This document shows positions 13,803 through 20,273 of a DNA stretch of 20,273 bases, piece after piece. This DNA comes from Clostridiales bacterium (GTDB taxonomy: Bacteria > Bacillota > Clostridia > Christensenellales > Aristaeellaceae). Positions within the stretch are counted from its first letter, which is position 1. Every line of letters begins with the position of its first letter. Both the position numbers and the translations under genes were made by a program. Where the stretch lies: positions 1 through 20,273 of the forward strand of contig JAAYJP010000173.1 of assembly GCA_012522875.1 (NCBI GenBank), in the 5' to 3' direction. The notes under the pieces are model-generated. The model saw only the letters and a list, made by a program, of their open reading frames with translations. It made no database searches and was not told where the DNA came from.

Positions 13803-15008
13803 ATGCGCCTGGTTATCATCAGCCTGGATGCCGTGTTTTCGCGGGACGCGGCGTTTCTCTTATCCCTTCCCGCCTTGGGCGCGCTGGCTGGCCAGGGCGT
13901 TTTTTGTGACAGGGTAAAAACCATCTATCCCACCCTGACCTATCCCATTCACGCCAGCCTCACTACCGGCTGCTACCCGGAGCGACATGGCATCTCCCAC
14001 AATCAGCCTTTCGGCGCAGGCCTGCCTGAGGAACGGCGCCCTTGGTTCTGGGAAGCAAAAGACATCCAGTGTGACACCCTCTTTTCACAGGCCGGCCGGG
14101 CTGGCCGGGAGGTGGCGACCATCCTGTGGCCCACCACCGGGCATAGCCCTGATATCCGGTATAACCTGCCCGAAGTCAAAGCGCTCCCGGGAGAGAACCA
14201 GGCGCTAAAAGCCCTGCGCTTTGGAAGCACCTGGTGGCTGATCAAAACCGAACTGCGCTATGGCAGCCTGCGCCACGGCATTTCACAGCCTAACCTTGAC
14301 GATTTTGCCACCCGGGCAGCGCTGTCGCTGATAGAACGCCAGGCAAGGATACCTGATGTGCTCGCCCTGCACCTGACTGACTGCGACAGCGCCCGGCACC
14401 ACCATGGCACCTTCAGCGCCGAAGCACAGGACGCTCTCCTCCGTCTGGATGAGCGGGTGGGGCGCGTGACAGGAGCGCTGAAGGCCCGCGGAGCGCTGGA
14501 AGACACGGTGGTCGCCGTGGTCAGTGACCACGGCCAGGCGGATATCAAGGGCTGTGTGGCGCTTAACGCATGGTTTGAGGAGCAAAAGGTTCCCGCCCAG
14601 GTTCAGACACTGGGGATGGGCGCTTATATACGCGTTCACCGCGGGGATTACCCTCTGGTGCTCAAGGCGCTTCAGGACAACATGGCGCAGCTCCGGCTCA
14701 AACACATCTACACGCGTGAGGAACTCCGCATCATGCATGCCCCTGAGGATGTGTTCCTGGCGGTTGAGCCGGAGGAGGGGTTTTCGGTCGCTGAGGAGGA
14801 CTGTGAACCTGATCACAAGGCCACCCACGGCTTTGGCACAGATCATGAGGGCGCCGATTGCCTGATGTGGCTTTCCGGTCCCATGTTTGTAAAAGGCGCG
14901 CGGATCGAGTCCTGCCGTCTGGTTGACATCGCCCCGACACTTGCCAGTGCCGTCCACCTGCACCTTCCGCAAGCCCAGGGCCAGGTACTGGAGCATTTGT
15001 TTATTTGA
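13803..15008 (+). CDS. Type I phosphodiesterase/nucleotide pyrophosphatase family protein
   Basis: A 401-residue enzyme of the alkaline phosphatase superfamily. Metal and catalytic positions are visible: Asp9 in IISLDAV; the nucleophile Thr46 in YPTLTYPIHASLTTG followed by CYPERHGI; DCDSARHHHG with Asp and His; SDHGQ; and a late His in THGFGTDHEG. No signal peptide is present, so it should act in the cytoplasm, unlike many relatives. These enzymes cut phosphodiester or pyrophosphate bonds in nucleotides, or phosphonate and lipid headgroup esters; the substrate cannot be told. ATG 13803 is used because it starts 2 nt after the preceding stop and directly at the first beta strand. The frame is open further upstream but lies inside the TPM gene. 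No clear Shine-Dalgarno was found. Confidence 0.9.
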   Translation: MRLVIISLDAVFSRDAAFLLSLPALGALAGQGVFCDRVKTIYPTLTYPIHASLTTGCYPERHGISHNQPFGAGLPEERRPWFWEAKDIQCDTLFSQAGRAGREVATILWPTTGHSPDIRYNLPEVKALPGENQALKALRFGSTWWLIKTELRYGSLRHGISQPNLDDFATRAALSLIERQARIPDVLALHLTDCDSARHHHGTFSAEAQDALLRLDERVGRVTGALKARGALEDTVVAVVSDHGQADIKGCVALNAWFEEQKVPAQVQTLGMGAYIRVHRGDYPLVLKALQDNMAQLRLKHIYTREELRIMHAPEDVFLAVEPEEGFSVAEEDCEPDHKATHGFGTDHEGADCLMWLSGPMFVKGARIESCRLVDIAPTLASAVHLHLPQAQGQVLEHLFI

Positions 15009-15021
15009 TTATTTATCCCTG

Positions 15022-15028
15022 AAAGGAG
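15022..15028 (+). promoter_or_regulatory. Shine-Dalgarno before a TTG start
   Basis: AAAGGAG lies 9 nt before the TTG at 15038. The nearest ATG (15048) is in a different frame, so the TTG is the likely start of the MBL-fold gene. Confidence 0.5.
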
Positions 15029-15037
15029 CGCTTTCCG

Positions 15038-15919
15038 TTGTCCAGACATGCTTTGGTGACTTATTTCTACCAGTCCGCCTTCACCGTATCGCTGAAGAAA
15101 ACGCTCATTGTCTTCAGCTACCGGCAGACGGGCCTTTCACAACTGGCACCCGAGCAGCAGCTGAGCGAAAAGGACTTTCAGGGATTTAACAACATCCTGG
15201 TATTTGTGCCCAACAACTCTCTCACGCACCATGACCGCAAGGCCATCTACAGCTGGAAGCCCTCCTTCCCGATCACCTATATCCTTTCGGAAGACGCCAT
15301 GAAGGACACGCCAGACCTTCCCCACATCAGGGTATGCCGGGAGGGTGATAGTTTTTCTGTCGCCCAGGCCAAAGTCAGCGTGTTTGGCTCAACGGACACG
15401 GGCGTCTCCTATCTGGTGGAAGCGGAGGATGTGTGTGTCTTCCATGCCGGGGACCTGAACCTTTGGCACTGGCGGGAGGAGAACACCCTCCGGGAAATCA
15501 CCCGGGCAGAAGAATCCTTTTACGACAAGGTTGCCGCCATCCCAAAGGACAAGGTGGACATATGCTTTTTCCCTTTGGATCCAAACCAGGGCGGGCTGTA
15601 TGACGCAGGGGCCAACCACATCATCATGGCCATCAGGCCAAGGGTCTTCTTTCCCATGCATTTTGACGGCCGTACTGAAATTGCCAATGAATACGCCCGG
15701 CGGTCGCTCTCCCGGCGTACGGTGATTTTCGCTCTCACACAGCCGCGGGAATCTGCGCTGGTGGACCTGACAGGCGCCCTGCCCACTGTGCGTTCCACCT
15801 CTCCCGGCCGGCATGGTCGACCGGGCCTCCGGCGCGGCAGCGTGGACCTCTCCGCCTACACCCAGGAGGACCCCTTTTCCCAGACTGATCTGCCGGTCAG
15901 TATGCAAGAAGAAGAATAA
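15038..15919 (+). CDS. MBL-fold protein with degenerate metal motif
   Basis: A 293-residue protein with metallo-beta-lactamase fold features. A strand ending ILVFVP (53-58) leads to the position of the usual HxHxDH motif, but here it reads NNSLTH (59-64), retaining only the final His. Other metal positions look kept: HAGDLNLWHW (136-145) and FFPMHFDG late in the domain. The motif FPLDPNQGGLYDAGANH also fits this group. The C-terminal 60 or so residues are polar and probably disordered (SPGRHGRPGLRRGS and on, ending in EEE). It may bind one metal, or have lost catalysis. Translation starts at TTG 15038. It ends the six-gene block, 29 nt after the phosphodiesterase. Function unknown; it could act after the phosphodiesterase. 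Confidence 0.8.
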   Translation: MSRHALVTYFYQSAFTVSLKKTLIVFSYRQTGLSQLAPEQQLSEKDFQGFNNILVFVPNNSLTHHDRKAIYSWKPSFPITYILSEDAMKDTPDLPHIRVCREGDSFSVAQAKVSVFGSTDTGVSYLVEAEDVCVFHAGDLNLWHWREENTLREITRAEESFYDKVAAIPKDKVDICFFPLDPNQGGLYDAGANHIIMAIRPRVFFPMHFDGRTEIANEYARRSLSRRTVIFALTQPRESALVDLTGALPTVRSTSPGRHGRPGLRRGSVDLSAYTQEDPFSQTDLPVSMQEEE

Positions 15920-15929
15920 ACGCAGCAGA

Positions 15930-15939
15930 ATTGTACAAT
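15930..15939 (+). promoter_or_regulatory. Palindrome over the pcrA -35 box
   Basis: ATTGTACAAT is a perfect 10-bp palindrome overlapping the -35 box of the pcrA promoter and could bind a repressor. It does not match the Bacillus-type LexA box (GAAC and GTTC half-sites). Chance is possible. Confidence 0.3.
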
Positions 15940-15960
15940 AGCCTGTTTTTTTGATATAAT
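15931..15960 (+). promoter_or_regulatory. Promoter for pcrA-ligA
   Basis: TTGTAC (15931-15936) and a perfect TATAAT (15955-15960) are 18 bases apart, with TGA in front of the -10 as an extended element. The transcript would carry an 80-90 nt leader before pcrA. Confidence 0.75.
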
Positions 15961-16019
15961 TCAAGTGGTATCTGCCCATCTTGCGCGCTGTCGCGTCTGT
16001 GTCGGGCGGAGAGTGAAGC

Positions 16020-16038
16020 GGCCGGGTCTGCCCCGGCC
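16020..16038 (+). other. GC-rich hairpin in the pcrA leader
   Basis: GGCCGGG (16020-16026) and CCCGGCC (16032-16038) form a perfect 7-bp stem around a 5-nt loop, ending 14 nt before the ATG. It lacks a T-run, so it is not a terminator; it may influence ribosome access or RNA stability. Confidence 0.5.
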
Positions 16039-16052
16039 ACATTGGGGGAAAA

Positions 16053-18308
16053 ATGAACCTGAACGACTTGAATGAAAAACAGCGCGAGGCGGTTATAACG
16101 CATGATGGTCCGCTGCTGATCGTCGCGGGCGCGGGCAGCGGAAAGACCAGGGCGATGACCTACCGGATCGCCAGCCTTATGGATTCCGGCGTTCCCGCCT
16201 ACAATATTCTGGCCCTCACTTTCACCAACAAGGCGGCCAAAGAAATGCAGCGCCGCGTGGAAGACCTGACCAGGGGCGAGGCTGAGGACGCCTGGATCGG
16301 CACTTTCCACTCAGTCTGCGTGCGCATCCTCAGGCGCGACATTGAGAAACTGGGCTACAAGCGCTCGTTCGTCATTTACGATGATGACGACCAGCAGCGC
16401 GTGCTGAAGGACCTGTTCAAGCGTTTTGACATTGATGAAAAGAATATGTCCATTCGTGAAGTGAAACGCGCGATTGGCGATGCCAAAAACAAGCTGCTGG
16501 ACGCTGACGGCTGGTTTGCCCAGAGCGGGAAGGACCGCCGGGCGCAGACTATCCATGACCTCTTTGTGGCTTATGATGACAAGCTGCGCCAGGCAAGCGC
16601 CCTGGACTTTGACGATTTGCTCAACAAAACGCTGGAACTCCTTCTGGAGCACCCGCCGGTGCTTTCTCACTACCGCAGGCGCTTCCTTTATGTGCATGTG
16701 GACGAGTACCAGGATACCAACCTGGCCCAGTATCAGTTGGTGAAACTGATTACCCAGGAGAGCCGCAATCTCTGCGTGGTGGGCGATGATGACCAGTCCA
16801 TCTATGGCTGGCGGGGCGCTGATATCCGCAATATCCTGGAGTTTCAGAATGATTTTCCCGAAGCCAGGGTGGTGAAACTGGAGCAGAACTACCGCTCCAC
16901 TCAGACCATCCTGTCTGCCGCCAACAGCCTCATCGAGAACAATGGCCAGCGTATGCCCAAGGAACTGTGGACCGAGGGACGCAAGGGCGACAAGATCCGC
17001 TTCGCGGCCGCCGGGGACGAGCGGGAGGAAGCGGCGTGGATTTGTGAGCATATCAGGCGGCTACGGGCGCGCAAGGTGCCTTATGGGGAGATTGCCGTGC
17101 TCTACCGCATGCATGCCCAGAGCCGTGTTCTGGAAGAAATGATCATGCGCGCCGGCATCCCCTACCGGGTGTATGGCGGCACACGCTTCTATGACCGCAA
17201 GGAGATCAAGGACGCCCTGGCCTATCTGCGCCTGATGATCAACCCGGATGATGATGTGGCGCTCAAGCGTATCATCAACACGCCCAAACGCGCCATCGGC
17301 GACGCCACGGTGGCAATGCTGGAGGCTCAGGCGGATAACCTCGGGAGCCCCCTGTACCAGGCCCTTCTGGACCTGCCGGACACCCTGGGTTCCCGGCCCC
17401 GCAAGTGTGTTGAGAGCTTCCGCGACATGATGGATAATCTGAACAGGAAGCGCAATGAATTGTCCTTGGGTGAGTTCACCAAACTGATGCTGGACGAAAC
17501 GGGGCTGATTAAGGAATATGCTGAATCAGCCGATGAGGACATGCTCTCAAAGCGGGACAACCTGCTGGAATTCCTGGGCGCTGTGAACGAGTTCGCCACC
17601 AAATCAGATGATCCCAGCCTTGAGGCTTACCTCGAAAATGTGGCCCTGGTGACTGATCTTGATATGCAGGAGGATTCACCGCAGTATGTGACGCTGATGA
17701 CCCTGCACTCCGCCAAAGGCCTGGAATACCGGGCAGTATTCATCGCAGGGCTGGAGGATGGCCTTATCCCCAGCGGCAGGGCCAAGCAGGAAGGCGAGGC
17801 ACGCCTGGAGGAGGAGAGGCGGCTGTTGTATGTCGGCATCACCCGCGCCCGGGACAACCTCTACCTGACCCGCGCACGGCATCGGGCCATCTACAACCAG
17901 GCTGCCCGTAATCTGCCCAGCCCTTTTCTGGCCGAAATCCCAAAGGAACTGATTTCCGACGAATGGGGCACCGCCATGCGCAAACACTTTGGCAATGAAA
18001 AAAAGTCGCCTGAACCGCCCAAACCCACCAAGCCCGCTCCCAAAATGGGCTTTGGCACCCCAGGCATGGAACAGGACCCCTTAAAAATTCCCGGCGTACG
18101 CAAGGGTTTTATCGCTTCCCTTGCCCCACCGCCTGAGCCCACGGAAATCTTCCGCAAAGGAGACCGGGTGCTGCATAAGAAGTTCGGTTCCGGCACCGTG
18201 GTTGAAACCACCGGCGCGGGTGCTGATGCCCGTGTCAGCATCCAGTTCACCGCCTATGGTGAAAAAGAGTTCTCTGTGGCCATCGCTCCCATTGTTAAGG
18301 TGGAGTAG
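16053..18308 (+). CDS. pcrA: ATP-dependent DNA helicase PcrA (UvrD family)
   Basis: A 751-residue superfamily 1A helicase, normal length for PcrA. It unwinds DNA 3' to 5' in repair, rolling-circle replication and removal of RecA or stalled RNA polymerase. All motifs are present in order: Walker A GAGSGKT (26-32), ALTFTNKAAKEM, DEYQDTN, VVGDDDQSIYGWRGADI, EQNYRST, TLHSAKGLEYRAVFI and EERRLLYVGITRARD. The C-terminal part has a linker rich in Pro and Lys, then a Tudor-like domain (KGDRVLHKKFGSGTVVE) that binds RNA polymerase in relatives. GGGGGAA precedes the ATG. It has its own promoter and a leader with a stable hairpin. Its stop lies 3 nt before ligA, the order seen in B. subtilis (pcrA-ligA). 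Confidence 0.97.
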   Translation: MNLNDLNEKQREAVITHDGPLLIVAGAGSGKTRAMTYRIASLMDSGVPAYNILALTFTNKAAKEMQRRVEDLTRGEAEDAWIGTFHSVCVRILRRDIEKLGYKRSFVIYDDDDQQRVLKDLFKRFDIDEKNMSIREVKRAIGDAKNKLLDADGWFAQSGKDRRAQTIHDLFVAYDDKLRQASALDFDDLLNKTLELLLEHPPVLSHYRRRFLYVHVDEYQDTNLAQYQLVKLITQESRNLCVVGDDDQSIYGWRGADIRNILEFQNDFPEARVVKLEQNYRSTQTILSAANSLIENNGQRMPKELWTEGRKGDKIRFAAAGDEREEAAWICEHIRRLRARKVPYGEIAVLYRMHAQSRVLEEMIMRAGIPYRVYGGTRFYDRKEIKDALAYLRLMINPDDDVALKRIINTPKRAIGDATVAMLEAQADNLGSPLYQALLDLPDTLGSRPRKCVESFRDMMDNLNRKRNELSLGEFTKLMLDETGLIKEYAESADEDMLSKRDNLLEFLGAVNEFATKSDDPSLEAYLENVALVTDLDMQEDSPQYVTLMTLHSAKGLEYRAVFIAGLEDGLIPSGRAKQEGEARLEEERRLLYVGITRARDNLYLTRARHRAIYNQAARNLPSPFLAEIPKELISDEWGTAMRKHFGNEKKSPEPPKPTKPAPKMGFGTPGMEQDPLKIPGVRKGFIASLAPPPEPTEIFRKGDRVLHKKFGSGTVVETTGAGADARVSIQFTAYGEKEFSVAIAPIVKVE

Positions 18309-18311
18309 CCA

Positions 18312-20273
18312 ATGGATCCCCTGGATGCCATGCGCAGCCTGGTTGACCGCCTGAGCGAAGCCAGCCGGCAATACTATGTGCTGGACAATCCCATCATGTC
18401 CGACAGGGAGTGGGATCGGCTTTATGATGAACTGAAAGCGCTGGAGGAGGAAACCGGAACCCGGTTTCCTGACTCACCCACACGGCGCGTGGGAGGCGAT
18501 CCCCTGCCCGCCTTCCGCCAACACCGGCACAAAAGCCGCTTGTGGAGCATGGACAAGGTCCAATCTGTGGAAGCCCTGGCCCAGTGGTTTGAACGGGTCA
18601 GGGCAGCCCATAAAAAGGCGGCCGGCCTTCCCCCACTAAGTTATTCTGTGGAATATAAATATGACGGCCTCACCCTGGTGCTGACCTATAACCAGGGGCT
18701 CCTGGTCACCGCCGCCACCCGGGGAAACGGGAGAACGGGCGAGGAAGTGCTGCCCCAGGCCATGGCGATCTCTGCCGTCCCCCTGTCCATCCCCTACAAA
18801 GGCTTCATGGAAATCCACGGGGAATGCTTCATGCCGCTTTCTGAACTGGTGAACTATAATGAGACCGCCGCGGAACCGCTGAAGAACGCGCGCAACGCGG
18901 CCGCGGGAGGACTCAGGAGCCTGGATCCGGAGATTACGCGGCAACGCCGCCTTCAGGCCCGCTTTTACGATGTTCCCACGGTGGAAAACCCGCCATACGC
19001 CGACCAATCCGGCATGTATCGCTTCATCGCGGAAAACGGCTTTCCCGTTTCCCCCATGCTTTATTCCGGGCCGGACGAAAGCGCCGTTGAGGAAGCCATC
19101 CGCCTGATCGAGGAAGGGCGTGAGGGCCTTGACTTCCTGATTGACGGCGCAGTGATCAAGGTCAGTGATCTCAGGACCCGCCAGGCGCTTGGATACACGG
19201 ATAAATTCCCCCGTTGGGCAGTGGCGTTCAAATTCGCGGCTGAGGAGGCCACGGCAACCCTGCTGTCGGTCACCTGGGATCCGGGCCGCAGCGGCAAACT
19301 GACCCCGCTGGGGCACCTGAGCCCCGTGGAGTTCGCCGGTGTCACCGTTCGCAAGGCCACGCTGAACAACTATGGCGACATCCAAAGGAAGCAGCTTACA
19401 CTTGGTGCGACGGTCTGGGTCCGCCGTTCAAACGATGTCATTCCGGAGATCCTGGGCCATGTGGAGGGCAGCATAACCGGGACAGCCATTGACAAGCCCA
19501 CCCGCTGCCCCGCCTGCGGCACGGTACTGCAGGAAATCGGTGCTCACCTTTTTTGTCCCAACCGGGACGGCTGCAAGCCCCAAATCGTGGCCCGGCTTAC
19601 CCATTACGCCTCAAAAGCAGCCATGGACATCGACCAGCTATCGGAAAAAACGGTGGAGGCGCTGTTTGACCATTTGGGCGTCAGGGAACCTCAGGATCTC
19701 TACACGCTAAACCTTGACCAGCTGCTCACCCTTCCCGGTTTCAAGGAAAAGAGAGCCGAAAAACTGCTGGCAGGCATTGACGCCAGCCGCAAGCCACCAT
19801 TGGACGCTTTTCTGGTGGGCATTGGCATCCCCAACATCGGCCGGGTGACCGCCAGGGATCTGGCCGAGCGCTTCGGCAGCTTGGCAGCCCTTCGCCAGGC
19901 AAGGCTGGAGGAACTCACCGCCATTGCCTCAGTGGGTGATATTGTGGGCGCATCGGTGGTGGATTTTTTCGCCGGGGAGAAGAACAGCGCCATGGTGGAT
20001 GCGCTTCTCACAGCGGGTGTTATGCCCAGTGAGGCAAGCTCCGAAAAGCCAGAGGGCGTGCTAAACGGACAGACCTTTGTGCTCACAGGCACCCTGGCGA
20101 ACCTGAGCCGCCAGCAGGCGGAGGAGATGATTCAGCGCCACGGCGGCGCAGTGGCAAGTTCCGTCAGCCGTAAAACCAGCTTTGTCCTGCTGGGCGAAAA
20201 GCCTGGAAGCAAGCTGCAGAAAGCCCAGGCCCTGGGCATCCCCACACTGGACGAAAAAGCCTTCCTCACTTTG
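18312..20273 (+). CDS. ligA: NAD-dependent DNA ligase LigA, 3' end cut off
   Basis: The frame runs open for 654 codons to the window edge, with probably few residues missing. It seals nicks during replication and repair using NAD. Domain order: Ia, which binds the nicotinamide half of NAD (YYVLDNPIMSDREWDRLYDEL and FPDSPTRRVGG); adenylation domain with catalytic Lys116 in EYKYDGLTLVL, NARNAAAGGLRSLDP, DGAVIKV and WAVAFKF; OB fold with GRSGKLTPLGHLSPVEFAG and RRSNDVIPEI; a four-Cys zinc finger (CPACG then FCPNRDGC); helix-hairpin-helix repeats (LPGFKEKRAEKLL, GIGIPNIGRVTARDL); and a BRCT domain (FVLTGTLANLSRQQAEEMI) running to the edge. Lys-Tyr-Asp-Gly replaces the commoner Lys-Ile-Asp-Gly, a form I associate with some Clostridia. 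A GGTGGAG sequence ending pcrA serves as its ribosome site, so the two genes are coupled. Confidence 0.97.
   Translation, partial: MDPLDAMRSLVDRLSEASRQYYVLDNPIMSDREWDRLYDELKALEEETGTRFPDSPTRRVGGDPLPAFRQHRHKSRLWSMDKVQSVEALAQWFERVRAAHKKAAGLPPLSYSVEYKYDGLTLVLTYNQGLLVTAATRGNGRTGEEVLPQAMAISAVPLSIPYKGFMEIHGECFMPLSELVNYNETAAEPLKNARNAAAGGLRSLDPEITRQRRLQARFYDVPTVENPPYADQSGMYRFIAENGFPVSPMLYSGPDESAVEEAIRLIEEGREGLDFLIDGAVIKVSDLRTRQALGYTDKFPRWAVAFKFAAEEATATLLSVTWDPGRSGKLTPLGHLSPVEFAGVTVRKATLNNYGDIQRKQLTLGATVWVRRSNDVIPEILGHVEGSITGTAIDKPTRCPACGTVLQEIGAHLFCPNRDGCKPQIVARLTHYASKAAMDIDQLSEKTVEALFDHLGVREPQDLYTLNLDQLLTLPGFKEKRAEKLLAGIDASRKPPLDAFLVGIGIPNIGRVTARDLAERFGSLAALRQARLEELTAIASVGDIVGASVVDFFAGEKNSAMVDALLTAGVMPSEASSEKPEGVLNGQTFVLTGTLANLSRQQAEEMIQRHGGAVASSVSRKTSFVLLGEKPGSKLQKAQALGIPTLDEKAFLTL

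Noticed and set aside
14283..14996. 237-residue open frame opposite the phosphodiesterase gene
   Set aside because: It overlaps the catalytic part of the type I phosphodiesterase and lacks its own start signals.
15930..15951. Possible terminator after the MBL gene (palindrome and a run of seven T)
   Set aside because: The palindrome has no loop and at best a tiny AT-rich stem, and six bases separate it from the T-run; the region is better read as the pcrA promoter.
18636..19385. 249-residue open frame opposite ligA
   Set aside because: The plus strand encodes the LigA adenylation and OB domains with all motifs; the antisense frame has no recognisable features.
1..20273. CRISPR arrays, insertion sequences, prophage genes, tRNA or rRNA
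   Set aside because: No regularly spaced repeats, transposase or phage motifs, or RNA gene signatures were seen on either strand.

Overview
The window (about 20.3 kb, GC-rich by eye, not measured) reads as chromosomal DNA from an anaerobic Clostridia-type Firmicute, possibly Christensenellales-like. The pointers are a CdaR/YbbR protein, an rph-rdgB-phosphodiesterase cluster in the Bacillus subtilis rph-ysnA-ysnB order, an xpaC-telA pair, a pcrA-ligA pair, and the KYDG form of the LigA active site. The lineage is an inference; there is no rRNA or other strong marker. Twenty-one protein genes cover nearly everything, two of them cut by the window edges. No tRNA, rRNA, CRISPR array, insertion sequence or phage gene was seen. 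No gene-free stretch exceeds about 160 bases.

Layout. 1-1796 (+): the 3' part of cdaR overlapping an unrecognised single-pass membrane protein. 1828-4052 (-): yajC, a terminator, then an rph-rdgB fusion coupled to a YfcE/YsnB-type phosphoesterase. 4188-5354 (+): a 12-helix MFS exporter/importer behind its own promoter, which carries a palindrome. 5344-7629 (-): a polar amino acid ABC importer (binding protein, terminator, permease, ATPase). 7741-10314 (-): four genes joined by 1-4 nt overlaps: class-I glutamine amidotransferase hydrolase, metallophosphoesterase, DeoD, DUF523. 10475-15919 (+): xpaC, telA, a LemA-like protein, a TPM-domain protein, a type I phosphodiesterase and an MBL-fold protein, all behind one strong promoter. 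16053-20273 (+): pcrA and ligA (3' end cut off), with their own promoter.

How the genes fit together. Most are housekeeping: c-di-AMP control (cdaR), RNA 3'-end trimming and nucleotide-pool cleaning (rph-rdgB), secretion (yajC), amino acid uptake, purine salvage (deoD), and DNA repair and replication (pcrA, ligA). The least explained unit is the six-gene xpaC-to-MBL block. It joins two known gene pairs, xpaC/telA and lemA/TPM, both linked to the envelope, to two putative hydrolases. It is the best candidate here for an undescribed system, probably in envelope or toxic-ion stress. Two of its members, the LemA-like and MBL proteins, have diverged from their families.

Promoters are well marked. 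Three of the five proposed, and all of those in the second half, carry an extended -10 (TGn before the hexamer). Several start codons were moved inward from the longest reading frame because a Shine-Dalgarno sequence or signal peptide points to an internal start.
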